Both the position numbers and the translations under genes were made by a program. A stretch of DNA of 64,000 nucleotides from positions 620,001-684,000 of the forward strand of contig NZ_UHHW01000002.1 in assembly GCF_900460345.1 (NCBI RefSeq). Direction: 5' to 3'. Each line of letters begins with the position of its first letter. The first letter of the stretch is position 1. The notes under the pieces are model-generated. The model saw nothing but the letters and a program-made list of their open reading frames with translations, was not told where the DNA came from and searched no databases. The DNA is from Trueperella pyogenes (GTDB lineage: Bacteria > Actinomycetota > Actinomycetes > Actinomycetales > Actinomycetaceae). Positions 1 to 10,231 of the stretch are shown in pieces.

Positions 1-48
1 GGGAGCCTGTCAAAAAGTGTCGGAGGCCTGAATTAGGCTAAAGACGAT

Positions 49-2655
49 ATGTCTGATGCTTATTCACATGCTATGGAACGCCTGCGCGCCCGGGTTGCGG
101 CTGCACAGGAAGTTAATGATGCCCGCCGGGCGGCGGCTCAAGGGCAGGTCGGCGCTGACCAGGGTCAGGCCGGCCCCGGTCAGGGGGCGGCGGGGCAAGG
201 TGTCTCCGCCTGCGGCCACGCAGTGCGTTCTGACTCGGCACTCGAGGGGCTCAACGCCGAGCAGCGCCGGGCGGTGATCCATTCGGGTGGGCATCTGCTC
301 GTCGTCGCTGGCGCGGGCTCGGGCAAGACGCGCGTACTGACCACGCGCATCTATCACCTCATCTCCTCGGGCTCAGTGCGCCCGTCGGAGATCCTCGCCA
401 TCACGTTCACGAACAAGGCGGCAAAGGAAATGCGCGAACGCCTGGAGGCGATGATCGGCCCTACTGCGCAGCGCATGTGGATCTCCACCTTCCATTCGGC
501 CTGCGTGCGCATCCTGCGCGCCGAACACGAGGCCCTCGGCATGCGCTCCACGTTCACGATCTACGATTCGGCCGACTCTAACCGGTTGATGACGATGGTT
601 GCGCGTGAGGAAAACATTGACATCAAGCAGTTCCCGGTCAAGAAGTTGCTGCGCCGAGTCTCGGACTTGAAGAACGATATGGTCACGGCATCCGCACTCG
701 AGATGCGCAACCTTAACCCGGAAGAGCGCGTCATCGCCCAGGCTTACTCTGGCTACCAGCGCCGGTTGAAGGCCGCCAACGCGGTCGACTTCGATGACCT
801 CATCATGCTCACGGTCAATCTGCTCAAAGACAACCCGCTGATTGCCGAGCACTACCGCCGCCGCTTCCGCCATATCCTCGTAGATGAGTATCAGGACACG
901 AACGTCGCCCAGTACGAGCTCATCCGCGTGCTCGTGGGGGGCGAGAGCGACGAGCCGCACGGCGAGCTGACCGTGGTGGGCGATGCCGACCAGTCGATCT
1001 ACGCCTTCCGCGGCGCCACGATCCGCAACATTCAGGACTTCGAGCAGGACTTTCCGAACGCCACCTCGATCCTGCTCGAACAGAACTATCGCTCCACCCA
1101 GAACATCCTCTCGGCTGCGAACGCCGTCATCGCCAACAACCTCGGGCGCCGGCCCAAGCGGCTGTGGACGGATTCGGGCAGCGGCGAGAAGATCGTGGGC
1201 TATGTGGCCGACGCCGAGTCGGACGAGGCGTCCTTCGTCGTCGAGGAAATTGACCAGTTGCGCGACAAGGGCTTTGCCTATGGTCAGGTGGCCGTTTTCT
1301 ACCGCACGAACGCCCAGTCGCGTGCGCTCGAGGAAATGTTCGTCCGCTCCGGCATCCCCTACAAGGTCGTCGGCGGAACGAAGTTTTACGAGCGCAAGGA
1401 AATCAAGGACGCGATCGCCTACCTCCAGGCCGTCGCCAACCCGGACGACACGGTCTCCGTCCGCCGCATCCTCAACGAGCCGCGCCGCGGTCTGGGCGCC
1501 AAGGCGGAGGAGACCGTCGCGGCCCACGCCGCCCGCTACGGTATCTCCTTCGGCGCCGCGCTCACCGACGTCGCCCATCCTGACGACGCCGCCAGCGCAG
1601 GTCGCGCCACAGTAGGCCTGCAGGCGCGCTCGGCGAATGCAATCACCGACTTCGTGGTCATGCTCGAAGAGATCCGCGCCAAGGCCGCGGCGGGGGCGCC
1701 CCCGGCCGACATCCTCGACGAGATCATGGACCGCTCGGGATACCTCGTGTCCCTGCAGAGGTCGAACGACCCGCAAGATGAGGTGCGCGTGGAGAACCTC
1801 GCCGAGCTTCATTCGGTGGCCTCGGACTTCAGCGTGGTCAACGATACAGGCACGCTCGGCGACTTCCTCGACCAGGTCTCGCTCGTGGCCGATTCGGATC
1901 AGATTCCAGACGAGGACGGCGGCGAGGGCGAGGTCGTCCTCATGACCGTCCACACTGCTAAAGGCCTCGAATTCCCGGTCGTGTTCGTCACCGGCATGGA
2001 GGACGGCACGTTCCCGCACATCCGCGCGATGAACGCGCCCGAGGAGCTGGAAGAAGAGCGCCGGCTCGCCTACGTGGCTTTCACACGTGCCCGCCAGCGC
2101 CTCTACATCACCCGCGCCGGATCGCGCTCGCAGTGGGGGGCGCCCCAAGAATTGCCGGCCTCGCGTTTCCTCGAGGAGATACCTGAGGACGTGATCGTGT
2201 GGCGGCGTGACGAATCTTCCATGCAGACCCTGCGCAACGGCTCCGGCTGGGGAGGTTCTCGGTCCAGCTGGGGTGGCGCCCGATCTGGGCAGACCAGCTC
2301 GCGTTACTCGCAGTCCTGGGACGACGACGATTTCGCACCCGCCTTCGGAACCGCCGGCGCGACCGCGGCCAACAAAGGCAAGTTCGTCCCGAGCAAGTTC
2401 GGGGCGAAATCCGCGCCTGCCTCTGGTGAGGCGGACGCGAGCAAGACGCGGGCGAAAGCGCACAGTGCGTCGTCGGCAGGCGAACAGACTGGTGGGCTAG
2501 CTGTGGGCGACAAGGTTCGGCACAAGTCCTTCGGCGTAGGGCGGATTATCGCTTTCGAAGGTAAGGGCAGATCGACGATCGCTAAAGTCACTTTCGCGTC
2601 AGGGGCTACAAAGCGCCTTATGTTGCGCTTCGCACCACTGGAGAAGATGTCATGA
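49..2655 (+). CDS. pcrA: UvrD/PcrA-type superfamily 1 DNA helicase
   Basis: ATP-dependent 3'-5' DNA helicase used in repair and replication restart. Visible motifs: Walker A AGAGSGKT at residues 87-94, the DEYQD box at 279-283, the QNYRS motif, and the late motifs VHTAKGLEF and AYVAFTRA. The C-terminus carries the small basic domain (VGDKVRHKSFGVGRI) seen in PcrA proteins that contact RNA polymerase. The 868 residues exceed the usual 720-780, because of an N-terminal Gln/Gly/Ala-rich stretch (about residues 30-55) and a low-complexity region near 730-810. The ATG at 49 has only a weak purine-rich leader, so a later start is possible; the conserved core starts near residue 66. The stop overlaps the next gene by 4 bases (ATGA), implying translational coupling. 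Confidence 0.95.
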   Translation: MSDAYSHAMERLRARVAAAQEVNDARRAAAQGQVGADQGQAGPGQGAAGQGVSACGHAVRSDSALEGLNAEQRRAVIHSGGHLLVVAGAGSGKTRVLTTRIYHLISSGSVRPSEILAITFTNKAAKEMRERLEAMIGPTAQRMWISTFHSACVRILRAEHEALGMRSTFTIYDSADSNRLMTMVAREENIDIKQFPVKKLLRRVSDLKNDMVTASALEMRNLNPEERVIAQAYSGYQRRLKAANAVDFDDLIMLTVNLLKDNPLIAEHYRRRFRHILVDEYQDTNVAQYELIRVLVGGESDEPHGELTVVGDADQSIYAFRGATIRNIQDFEQDFPNATSILLEQNYRSTQNILSAANAVIANNLGRRPKRLWTDSGSGEKIVGYVADAESDEASFVVEEIDQLRDKGFAYGQVAVFYRTNAQSRALEEMFVRSGIPYKVVGGTKFYERKEIKDAIAYLQAVANPDDTVSVRRILNEPRRGLGAKAEETVAAHAARYGISFGAALTDVAHPDDAASAGRATVGLQARSANAITDFVVMLEEIRAKAAAGAPPADILDEIMDRSGYLVSLQRSNDPQDEVRVENLAELHSVASDFSVVNDTGTLGDFLDQVSLVADSDQIPDEDGGEGEVVLMTVHTAKGLEFPVVFVTGMEDGTFPHIRAMNAPEELEEERRLAYVAFTRARQRLYITRAGSRSQWGAPQELPASRFLEEIPEDVIVWRRDESSMQTLRNGSGWGGSRSSWGGARSGQTSSRYSQSWDDDDFAPAFGTAGATAANKGKFVPSKFGAKSAPASGEADASKTRAKAHSASSAGEQTGGLAVGDKVRHKSFGVGRIIAFEGKGRSTIAKVTFASGATKRLMLRFAPLEKMS

Positions 2656-4628
2656 GTTACGGGCTTCGCACTCCTCGCCCTGTATCCGCCAAGCGCGGCG
2701 GCCATGTAAACAAGGAACCGGCGCACCGTCCGGGGCCACGCCAGCGCACGGCACGGTCAACGATGGCGGATCACGGCGGATATATCCGCGGTCTCGACGG
2801 TTTGCGTGCGCTCGCCGTCACGGCTGTCATCGCCTACCACGTCTTTCCCGGCGTGGTGCAGGGTGGCTTCCTGGGCGTGGATGTTTTCTTCGTGATTTCG
2901 GGTTTCCTCATCACCACCTTGCTCCTGCGCGAGGAACGGGAACATGGCTACATCAACCTCAAAGCGTTCTGGCAGCGGCGAATCCGCAGGCTCATCCCGG
3001 CACTCGTGGCGCTCATCCTTATGGTCGTACCGTCGGCCCTCCTTATTCATCGTGACCTGTTGGTGGGTGTGCGCCGGCAAGTGGCTGGGGCACTGACCTT
3101 CTCCACGAACTGGCTCGAGATTGCCCACGGCTCTTCTTACTTCGACCAGACCACGCCGAATCTGTTCAAGAACTTCTGGTCGCTGGCCATTGAGGAACAG
3201 TTCTACTTATTCTGGCCGCTCATTATGCTCGTCGTCCTTGCGCTCATGCCGAATTGGCGCGCTCGCCTCGCCTTGGCTTCTGCCCTCGCCTTGACTTCGG
3301 GTGGCCTCATGATGGTGCTCTATAACGGCAAGAATCTCACCACGCTCTATTACGGCACGCATACGCACATGTTCGGTTTGGCGATCGGCATTGGTTTAGC
3401 TTTCTTGTGGGCCGATCCCGATGGCAGCGTGCTCGCGCGCGAGAGTTGGCGCCGCTATCATTCCTGGTGCGGTTGGGCGGCTCTGGCGGTATTGCTCGGA
3501 TTTATGTTCGCCATGCCCGATACCGGCCCGTGGGCATACATGGGTGGTATGTTCCTCGCCTCCCTGCTCGCCGCAGTGGTCATCGCGGCGACTATCGCAC
3601 CCGGCTCCGTACTCGGGCTGATCGGCGACAGTCGCGCCCTGCGCTGGATCGGGACGCGCTCATACGGGCTCTACCTTTGGCATTGGCCGATACTCGTCAT
3701 GGCGGCGGTGGCCTTTCCAACCGCGTTCGGCTCGCTCGCGTATGCCCTGCGCTCGCTCCTCGCGCTGGCGCTTACCGCCGTCATCTGCGAGATGTCTTAC
3801 CGCTATCTAGAGACGCCCGTGCGTAGGCATGGCATTCGCGCTTCTGGCATGTGGGCCTACGACGTCGTCCGCAGGAGTGTCGCTGGAAAAGTCGCCTCGG
3901 GCGTCGTTGCGGCAGCGTTAGTTGTCACGCTCGTGGGCCTGATCGTGGCGCCGGCGAAGAGTCAGACCCAGCTGATGATTGAGCGCCATGAAGGGCTAAC
4001 GAGCGAGTCTGTCGGCGAATCGGTGGGCGGCGATGCCAGTTCAGAAACTGAGGAGAGCGCTGCGGCCGCGGAGTCGGCGCGCGCTCCGGCTGAGCTGTCG
4101 CCCGATCTCGACGCCTCGATGCCGAAGTGGACAGAGGTTACCGCGATCGGTGACTCGATGGTGGTCGCATCGAAAACTGGCCTAGAGCATGCCATGCCGG
4201 GAATGGGATTCGTCGCGCGGTCGAACCTCAAGTGGTCCGACGCGCTCGGCGTCGTCAACAATGCCCTGGCAAAGGGTGCAATTGGGCGCGCGGTGATCGT
4301 GCATTACGGGACGAATGCGGGAGTTCCGGATGAGCATGAGGTGCGTAAGGTAATCGACGCACTCGGACCGGATCGTATGGTCTTGCTCGTCAATCTGTAT
4401 TCGGCGTCCACGTTCATCGGGGAAGCCAACGCGTCGTTGGCGAAGGTTGCAGATGAGTATGCAAACGTCATGCTCGTCGATTGGCATGCAGCGGCTGCCG
4501 CGAACCCGGATCTGCTCCAGGTGGATGCGACTCACACCTCCATCGCGGGCGCAAACTTCTATGGCAATCTCATGAAGGAATCCTTGGAGAAGTTTTCCGC
4601 AGAATTGAAGCTTAAGAAGGAGGCGTAG
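2652..4628 (+). CDS. membrane acyltransferase-3 with extracytoplasmic SGNH domain (OatA/OafA-like)
   Basis: Two-part envelope acetyltransferase. Residues about 45-400 form a polytopic acyltransferase-3 domain beginning GLDGLRALAV and containing FFVISGFLIT and FWSLAIEEQFYLFWP. After a last helix near 415-435 comes an Ala/Ser/Glu-rich linker, then a C-terminal SGNH esterase-like domain with GDSM (Ser502) and DATH (Asp625, His628), the expected nucleophile and DxxH pair. The family moves acetyl groups across the membrane onto peptidoglycan or surface glycans; the acceptor here is unknown. The start overlaps the pcrA stop. About 37 residues precede the conserved MADHGG, so initiation at 2763 is an alternative. 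Confidence 0.88.
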   Translation: MSYGLRTPRPVSAKRGGHVNKEPAHRPGPRQRTARSTMADHGGYIRGLDGLRALAVTAVIAYHVFPGVVQGGFLGVDVFFVISGFLITTLLLREEREHGYINLKAFWQRRIRRLIPALVALILMVVPSALLIHRDLLVGVRRQVAGALTFSTNWLEIAHGSSYFDQTTPNLFKNFWSLAIEEQFYLFWPLIMLVVLALMPNWRARLALASALALTSGGLMMVLYNGKNLTTLYYGTHTHMFGLAIGIGLAFLWADPDGSVLARESWRRYHSWCGWAALAVLLGFMFAMPDTGPWAYMGGMFLASLLAAVVIAATIAPGSVLGLIGDSRALRWIGTRSYGLYLWHWPILVMAAVAFPTAFGSLAYALRSLLALALTAVICEMSYRYLETPVRRHGIRASGMWAYDVVRRSVAGKVASGVVAAALVVTLVGLIVAPAKSQTQLMIERHEGLTSESVGESVGGDASSETEESAAAAESARAPAELSPDLDASMPKWTEVTAIGDSMVVASKTGLEHAMPGMGFVARSNLKWSDALGVVNNALAKGAIGRAVIVHYGTNAGVPDEHEVRKVIDALGPDRMVLLVNLYSASTFIGEANASLAKVADEYANVMLVDWHAAAAANPDLLQVDATHTSIAGANFYGNLMKESLEKFSAELKLKKEA

Positions 4629-4689
4629 AAAATCTCGCTCATAGAGTAGGCAAATTCCGGAATGCTACCCGGCGGCTGAGAAACTTCGC

Positions 4690-4721
4690 TATGCTCAAAG
4701 AGATGTCTCGGCGTCGAGACA
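4690..4721 (+). promoter_or_regulatory. possible sucCD promoter with an 18-bp palindrome
   Basis: A TATGCT hexamer (4690-4695) is followed by the perfect palindrome TGTCTCGGCGTCGAGACA (4704-4721; arms TGTCTCG/CGAGACA, 4-base loop), 33 bases before the sucC GTG. The position is where an operator over the transcription start would lie. No good -35 is visible and no matching regulator is known to me. The rest of the 126-base gap from 4629 shows nothing else. Confidence 0.35.
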
Positions 4722-4754
4722 ATTGCGGACGTTCGCCAAGCGAAAGGACACTTC

Positions 4755-5930
4755 GTGGACCTCTACGAGTACCAGGCACGCGACCTCTTTGCCCAGCACG
4801 GTGTCCCTGTGCTCCCCGGCAAGGTTGCGAGCACTCCGGATGAAGCATTCGAGGCAGCGGCGGAGCTGCTACGCGACGGCGATCTAGTAGTCGTCAAAGC
4901 GCAGGTGAAGACGGGCGGCCGCGGAAAGGTCGGCGGGGTAAAGCTGGCCCGCACGGCTGCGGAAGCCCGCGAAAAGGCCCAGGAAATTCTCGGCATGGAC
5001 ATCAAGGGCCACACGGTCCACCGCGTCCTCATCGCCGCCGGCGCTGACATCGCCGAAGAATACTACTTCTCGATCCTCCTAGACCGCTCAGAACGCCGCT
5101 ATCTGGCGATGTGTTCGGTCGAGGGCGGTATGGAGATCGAACAGCTCGCCGCCGAACGCCCGGAGGCGCTGGCTAAGGTTGCGGTCGACCCGCTCGAAGG
5201 GGTGACCTTAGGCAAAGCGCGCGAGATCGTGGACGCGGCAGGCATCCCCGAAGAGGTCAAGGGCGCGGTGGTCGACGTCGTCGTGCAGCTCGGCGCGCTC
5301 TACGCGGCCGAGGATGCCACCTTGGTCGAGGTCAACCCGCTGGTCAAGACTACCGACGGTCAGATCATCGCCCTCGACGGCAAAGTCACCGTGGACGACA
5401 ACGCCCGGTTCCGCCAGGCGGGTCACGAGGATCTGGTCGACAAGCAGGCAGAAAACCCGCTCGAAGCCAAAGCCAAGGCGCTCGGCCTTAACTACGTCAA
5501 GCTTGATGGCGGCTCGGTGGGCATCATCGGAAACGGTGCCGGCCTGGTTATGTCCACGCTCGACGTCGTCGCATACGCCGGCGAAGAGCGCGGCGTGGGC
5601 CCGGCGAACTTCCTCGATATCGGCGGCGGAGCTGACGCGACGGTGATGTCGAACGGGCTTGCCGTGATCCTCGGGGATCCAGACGTGAAGTCCGTTTTCG
5701 TCAACGTCTTCGGTGGCATCACGGCCTGTGACCAGGTCGCACAGGGCATAGTCAAAGCCCTGGAGATCCTCGGCGACGCGGCGAGCAAACCGATCGTCGT
5801 GCGCCTGGACGGCAATAGCGTGGCCGAAGGTAGGGCGATTCTCAATGAAGCTAACCACCCGCTGGTGACGCTCGTGGACACGATGGATGGCGCTGCCGCG
5901 AAGGCAGCTGAGTTGGCGGCGAAGGGATAG
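4755..5930 (+). CDS. sucC: succinyl-CoA synthetase beta subunit
   Basis: Nucleotide- and succinate-binding subunit of the TCA-cycle ligase that interconverts succinyl-CoA and succinate. The N-terminus [22 protein letters not shown] is the family signature, followed by an ATP-grasp domain ([18 protein letters not shown]) and the C-terminal [14 protein letters not shown] and [15 protein letters not shown] segments. At 391 residues it is of normal length. It starts with GTG at 4755, with GAAAGGA a few bases upstream. sucD follows after 2 bases, so the two subunits are coupled. Confidence 0.97.
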   Translation: MDLYEYQARDLFAQHGVPVLPGKVASTPDEAFEAAAELLRDGDLVVVKAQVKTGGRGKVGGVKLARTAAEAREKAQEILGMDIKGHTVHRVLIAAGADIAEEYYFSILLDRSERRYLAMCSVEGGMEIEQLAAERPEALAKVAVDPLEGVTLGKAREIVDAAGIPEEVKGAVVDVVVQLGALYAAEDATLVEVNPLVKTTDGQIIALDGKVTVDDNARFRQAGHEDLVDKQAENPLEAKAKALGLNYVKLDGGSVGIIGNGAGLVMSTLDVVAYAGEERGVGPANFLDIGGGADATVMSNGLAVILGDPDVKSVFVNVFGGITACDQVAQGIVKALEILGDAASKPIVVRLDGNSVAEGRAILNEANHPLVTLVDTMDGAAAKAAELAAKG

Positions 5931-5932
5931 AC

Positions 5933-6850
5933 ATGGCGATTTTTCTCGATAAATCAGACAAAATCATCGTCCAGGGCATGACTGGCTCTGAGGGAAGCAA
6001 GCACACGCGCCGTATGCTCGGTGCTGGTACTCAGATCGTCGCGGGCACAAATCCGCGCAAGGCGGGCACGTTCGTGGACTTCGAGGTCACCCCGATCGGC
6101 TACGGCGCGAATGAGCGCGAGGCCGGCACGGTCTCGATTCCGGTCTACGGCACGGTCGCGGAGGCGAAGGAGGCCACGGGTGCCGAGGTTTCGGTCATCT
6201 TTGTGCCCCCGGCGTTCGCTAAGGCCGCCGTCATCGAGGCTGTCGACGCCGGCCTGCGCCTGGTCGTCATCATCACCGAGGGCATTGCGGTCAAGGACGC
6301 CGCAGAGTTCTTCACCTACGCCCGTGAGCGAGGCGTTCAGCTCATCGGCCCGAACTGCCCAGGCGTCATTACACCGGGCGAGTCGAATGTGGGCATCACC
6401 CCGCCGGACATCACCGGGCCGGGCAGGATCGGCCTCGTATCGAAGTCGGGCACACTGACCTATCAGATGATGTATGAGCTCTCCGACATCGGCTTTACCA
6501 CGTGTATCGGCATCGGCGGTGATCCGATCATTGGCACCACCCACATCGACGCTCTCAAGGCATTCGAGGCAGATCCGCAGACCGAGGTCATCGTCATGAT
6601 CGGAGAAATAGGCGGCGACGCCGAGGAGCGCGCTGCGGCCTATATCAAGGAGCATGTCACCAAGCCGGTGGTTGGCTACGTCGCCGGTTTCACCGCGCCC
6701 GAGGGTAAGACGATGGGCCATGCAGGCGCGATCGTCTCCGGTTCGGCCGGTACCGCCGAGGCGAAGAAGGCCGCGCTTGAGGCTGTGGGTGTCAAGGTGG
6801 GCAAGACCCCCACTGAGACGGCCAACCTCGCCCGCGAGCTGCTCGAGTAA
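5933..6850 (+). CDS. sucD: succinyl-CoA synthetase alpha subunit
   Basis: CoA-binding subunit that carries the phosphohistidine intermediate. Seen are the Rossmann CoA site ([17 protein letters not shown]), [29 protein letters not shown], and the active-site histidine in [10 protein letters not shown] (His263). Length (305) is typical. A strong hairpin follows, so sucCD looks like a complete transcription unit. Confidence 0.97.
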   Translation: MAIFLDKSDKIIVQGMTGSEGSKHTRRMLGAGTQIVAGTNPRKAGTFVDFEVTPIGYGANEREAGTVSIPVYGTVAEAKEATGAEVSVIFVPPAFAKAAVIEAVDAGLRLVVIITEGIAVKDAAEFFTYARERGVQLIGPNCPGVITPGESNVGITPPDITGPGRIGLVSKSGTLTYQMMYELSDIGFTTCIGIGGDPIIGTTHIDALKAFEADPQTEVIVMIGEIGGDAEERAAAYIKEHVTKPVVGYVAGFTAPEGKTMGHAGAIVSGSAGTAEAKKAALEAVGVKVGKTPTETANLARELLE

Positions 6851-6883
6851 GGCTGGACAGACAAGGCAGGAGTAATCTGTCAG

Positions 6884-6921
6884 CGAAAGGCGGCTGGTGC
6901 GCCCACCCCAGCCGCCTTTCG
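6884..6921 (+). terminator. hairpin terminator after sucD
   Basis: Perfect 14-base arms CGAAAGGCGGCTGG (6884-6897) and CCAGCCGCCTTTCG (6908-6921) around a 10-base loop. There is no U-run, as is common in high-GC organisms. It separates sucCD from the next gene. Confidence 0.75.
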
Positions 6922-6949
6922 TGTGCATAGACTGGGCGTGGAGGTAACG

Positions 6950-7297
6950 ATGGAATTGACAAGTAAGAGCGGACTTCCGCTAAGAGTTGAGCACAACGAA
7001 CAGATGCACCGCTATGAGGTTTACGCGCAGGACGAGCGGATCGGCCTGGCCGAGTACATCCGGCATGACGGCGCGGTCCTCTTCACCCACACTGAGGTTT
7101 CTCCCGAGATGAACGGCGAAGGAATCGGGACGGCGCTGATTAAAGAGGCACTCGACGACGTACGCGAAGCAGGCCTGACGGCGGTGCCGATCTGCCCGTT
7201 CGTCGTGAACTATGTCGAACATAATCGCTCCGATTACCTGGCCGCTGGCGGTAAGGTGCGCGCAGTCAATTCCGCGGACTACGCCTTGCTGCGCTAG
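6950..7297 (+). CDS. small GNAT-like N-acetyltransferase (YjdJ/COG2388 type)
   Basis: A 115-residue protein with the compact GNAT layout: two beta strands, then the acetyl-CoA pyrophosphate loop region in FTHTEVSPEMNGEGIGTALIKEAL, and PICPFVVNYVEHNRSDY near the C-terminus. The last motif (P-x-C-P-F-V-x-x-Y) is characteristic of the small COG2388 acetyltransferases, whose substrates are mostly unknown. The ATG at 6950 is chosen because GGAGG lies 5 bases upstream; an in-frame GTG at 6923 sits at the end of the sucD terminator and is unlikely. It stands between sucD and the PerM-like gene. Confidence 0.75.
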   Translation: MELTSKSGLPLRVEHNEQMHRYEVYAQDERIGLAEYIRHDGAVLFTHTEVSPEMNGEGIGTALIKEALDDVREAGLTAVPICPFVVNYVEHNRSDYLAAGGKVRAVNSADYALLR

Positions 7298-7321
7298 ACG
7301 CGGGCAACACGCCATACCGAG

Positions 7322-8632
7322 GTGAGCGCACAAACTGGCAGTTCGGGTGACGATGGAGGGGTGAAGACCATTGACCTCTCCCGTGAAGTAGTCGTTGCCC
7401 GCGGTGCAATTGCCCCGCCTTTCTTCGCGTGGCTGGCGATGGCCGTGTCCGCTATCGTCGTCTACACCCTGACCGCCTCAGCTCCGCCCTTGGGGGCGAC
7501 CACCTGGCAGGACGCCGCTCGACTGGGGACGGGCTGGTGGATGACGACGCTCGGCGGGGCGACGAGTATCGGGGGCGTGAGTGTGTCGCTCGCGCCCAGC
7601 TTGATCTTGCTTGTCATGGTCTATTCGACCCACGCGGTGTTGCGCCGTCGGCAGGTGGCCACCTGGAATGAGGTTGCGGGCGTGGCTGTCGCACAGGCGG
7701 GTGTGGTCGCCCTGATTGGCGTGCTGCTGCAACCTGGAGGCGCGTGGTGGCCTGCAATCTTCGGCGGGGCCGCCGCAGGGGCACTGACAGCCATGTGGGC
7801 TGGGCGCGAAACGCTCCTTGCTTGGCCGTGGCTGGGCCGTGCCTTTCCCCACACTCGTCTGCTCCTTAGCGCGCTGGGACTGATGACGACGGCAGCTGTG
7901 CTCGTCGCGTGCGTCACCGGCTGGTCGCGTATTGCACAGATTCATGGTTACTATCTGGCGGGGGCGGCGGGTTCTATCGGCCTCATCCTCCTCCAGCTGG
8001 TCTACCTGCCCACGGTGTTTATATGGGCGATGGCATGGCTGCTCGGTCCGGGCTTTGCTGTGGGGCAGGGTACGAACTTTTCCGTGCTTGGGGTCGAGTC
8101 GGCGCCCCTGCCTGCGATCCCGCTGCTTGGCGCGCTGCCTGCGGTGGGCAACGGCTATCCTTGGCTGCTCGCCGTTATCGTGGTGGTTTTCTTGACCCTG
8201 GGCGCGGTGACGACGAGGCGAGCCGTCACCGCGCTGCGTGACGCCCTTGTCAACGCGGCGCTCGCAGCCCTCTTCACCGCCATCATTCTCGCCGTACTGG
8301 CCGCTGTCGGTACGGGAGCGATTGGCCCGGAGCGTTTGGCGCTAACCGGCCCGGTGCCAGCATACGTGTTCGGTTGCGCCCTGCTGATCGTCGGCGTGCC
8401 CTTCCTGATTGGCACCTTGCTCATCCACTCCGAGACGTGGAAATTCCTGCAGGGCAAGCGCTCTGAGCTCTTCCGCCGCCGCGAGCAGGCTGCGCAGGAA
8501 GCTGAGGAAGCGGCTGCGGCAGGCGACGCCGTCGTACCGGGCGACGCCGCAACAAACGATCTTGCAGATGGCGGCGTCCTAAAAAGTGAGACGGCGAGTG
8601 TCCTAAAAGTGGACAGCGCGGATCGGGTCTGA
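7322..8632 (+). CDS. polytopic membrane protein, PerM-like (DUF6350 type)
   Basis: A 436-residue integral membrane protein with about nine to ten hydrophobic segments (first near residues 30-50, last near 340-365), followed by a charged Glu/Ala-rich cytoplasmic tail. In mycobacteria the gene between sucCD and the purN/purH pair is perM, a membrane protein linked to cell division and divisome stability. The same place here supports homology, but the assignment rests on synteny and topology, not on catalytic motifs. The GTG at 7322 gives the full frame; a GTG at 7361 is possible though its Shine-Dalgarno sequence nearly touches it. The expected purN neighbour is absent. Confidence 0.65.
   Translation: MSAQTGSSGDDGGVKTIDLSREVVVARGAIAPPFFAWLAMAVSAIVVYTLTASAPPLGATTWQDAARLGTGWWMTTLGGATSIGGVSVSLAPSLILLVMVYSTHAVLRRRQVATWNEVAGVAVAQAGVVALIGVLLQPGGAWWPAIFGGAAAGALTAMWAGRETLLAWPWLGRAFPHTRLLLSALGLMTTAAVLVACVTGWSRIAQIHGYYLAGAAGSIGLILLQLVYLPTVFIWAMAWLLGPGFAVGQGTNFSVLGVESAPLPAIPLLGALPAVGNGYPWLLAVIVVVFLTLGAVTTRRAVTALRDALVNAALAALFTAIILAVLAAVGTGAIGPERLALTGPVPAYVFGCALLIVGVPFLIGTLLIHSETWKFLQGKRSELFRRREQAAQEAEEAAAAGDAVVPGDAATNDLADGGVLKSETASVLKVDSADRV
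8576..8615 (+). promoter_or_regulatory. two tandem palindromes upstream of purH
   Basis: TGTCCTAAAAGTGGACA (8599-8615) is a 17-base dyad with perfect 5-base arms. A related copy, GTCCTAAAAAGTGAGAC, lies at 8576-8592. They sit inside the 3' end of the upstream gene, encoding a repeated VLK-containing tail, 59 bases before purH. They could be an operator for purH or just a small coding repeat. Confidence 0.3.
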
Positions 8633-8673
8633 GCAGCGCCGATATTCTGGAGCCATCGAATCTAGGAGGATAT

Positions 8674-10197
8674 ATGGCTCGCGCGCTGGTATCGGTTTCC
8701 GACAAGAGCGGTATTGCAGATTTCGCACAAGCGCTCACGCAAGCAGGAATGGATATCATCTCCACAGGCTCCACGGCCGCAACAATCGCGGCGGCGGGCG
8801 TGGCGGTGACCCCAGTCGAAAAGATAACCGGCTTTCCTGAGTCATTCGACGGGCGAGTCAAGACGCTCCACCCCAAGATCCACGGCGGTATCCTCGCCCG
8901 ACGTGGCACAGACGAGGGTGCGATGGCCGAGCTGGGCATAGAGCCGATCGACGTCGTCGTCGTGAATCTGTATCCCTTCGCGCACACGGTGGCCTCCGGC
9001 GCTGCGCCGGCAGAATGCATCGAGCAGATCGACATCGGTGGCCCGGCCCTTATCCGCGCGGCGGCGAAGAATCATCGCGACGTTGCCGTGGTGACAGATC
9101 CAGCCCAGTACGGGCGCGTAGCTGCGGAACTGAAAGCCGGCGGGATTTCCGTAGCGCTCAAACGCGAACTCGCGGCTGCCGCATTTGCGCACACAGCCGC
9201 CTACGACGCCGCGATCGCGGAGTGGTTTGCACACGAGCGTGCCGATTTGCCCGCACTCATCGACCCGTCCTGGACCAAGGCCGCAGACCTGCGATACGGG
9301 GAGAACCCCCACCAGGCAGCGGCGCTGTATCGTGACGGTTCGGGTATTGGGCTCGCCAATGCCACCCAACTGGGCGGCAAACCCATGAGCTTCAACAACT
9401 ATCAAGACACCGAGGCGGCTGTGCGGGCCGCCTACGATCACGAACAGACGGCTGTGGCTATCGTCAAACACGCTAACCCGTGCGGTGTGGCCGTGGGCGC
9501 GGACGTAGCCGAAGCTCACGCCCGTGCCCATGCCTGCGACCCGCAGTCGGCCTACGGCGGCGTCGTAGCCGCAAATCGGCAGGTGACAGTCGCCATGGCC
9601 GAGCAACTTGGGCCTATCTTCACGGAGGTAGTGGCGGCCCCGGCGTTCGAGCCAGCCGCCCTTGAGCTTTTGCGGGCGAAGAAGAACTTGCGCATCCTCG
9701 TCGTCAAACCGGCGCGTGCTCGGCTGGACATCCGGCCGATCAGCGGCGGGGCTGTGGCGCAGCTGCCAGATGTACTCGGTGAGCGTGATCGCGTCGCCTC
9801 CTGGGAGCTCGTGGCTGGTGAGCCGGCCGATGAGGAGACTGCCGCAGATCTTGAGTTCGCGTGGCGTTGCGTGCGGTGCGTGAAGTCGAACGCGATATTG
9901 TTGGCGCGCGGCGGCGCGACGGTCGGCATCGGCATGGGACAAGTCAACAGGGTAGATTCCTGCCGTCTCGCCGTCGAGCGCGCGAATACTCTTGGTGAGG
10001 CGGAGCGGGCGCGGGGATCCGTGGCCGCTTCTGACGCCTTCTTCCCCTTTGCCGATGGCTTCGAGGTGCTCGCCCGGGCGGGCGTCCGTGCGGTCGTCCA
10101 GCCGGGCGGGTCGATTCGCGACGCCGAGGTCATCGCGGCGGCCAAGCAAGCGGGCGTGACCATGTATTTCACCCATATCCGACATTTTGCTCACTAG
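8674..10197 (+). CDS. purH: bifunctional AICAR formyltransferase / IMP cyclohydrolase
   Basis: Catalyses the last two steps of IMP synthesis. The N-terminal MGS-like cyclohydrolase domain has [10 protein letters not shown] and the hallmark [18 protein letters not shown]. The C-terminal AICAR transformylase domain has [24 protein letters not shown] and [10 protein letters not shown]. It ends in the usual RHF-type tail (IRHFAH). Length 507 is near the family norm. The ATG at 8674 has a strong AGGAGG site. The folate-using reaction ties it to the purU-glyA-folD genes at 51385-54699. Confidence 0.96.
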   Translation: MARALVSVSDKSGIADFAQALTQAGMDIISTGSTAATIAAAGVAVTPVEKITGFPESFDGRVKTLHPKIHGGILARRGTDEGAMAELGIEPIDVVVVNLYPFAHTVASGAAPAECIEQIDIGGPALIRAAAKNHRDVAVVTDPAQYGRVAAELKAGGISVALKRELAAAAFAHTAAYDAAIAEWFAHERADLPALIDPSWTKAADLRYGENPHQAAALYRDGSGIGLANATQLGGKPMSFNNYQDTEAAVRAAYDHEQTAVAIVKHANPCGVAVGADVAEAHARAHACDPQSAYGGVVAANRQVTVAMAEQLGPIFTEVVAAPAFEPAALELLRAKKNLRILVVKPARARLDIRPISGGAVAQLPDVLGERDRVASWELVAGEPADEETAADLEFAWRCVRCVKSNAILLARGGATVGIGMGQVNRVDSCRLAVERANTLGEAERARGSVAASDAFFPFADGFEVLARAGVRAVVQPGGSIRDAEVIAAAKQAGVTMYFTHIRHFAH

Positions 10198-10231
10198 TTG
10201 GCGTGGTCGCGGCCTCCGGATCGATTTCTGC

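Noticed and set aside
373..2463. Long open frame on the minus strand opposite pcrA
   Set aside because: Arginine/glycine-rich translation without recognisable domains, fully antisense to a gene with complete helicase motifs; a high-GC codon shadow.
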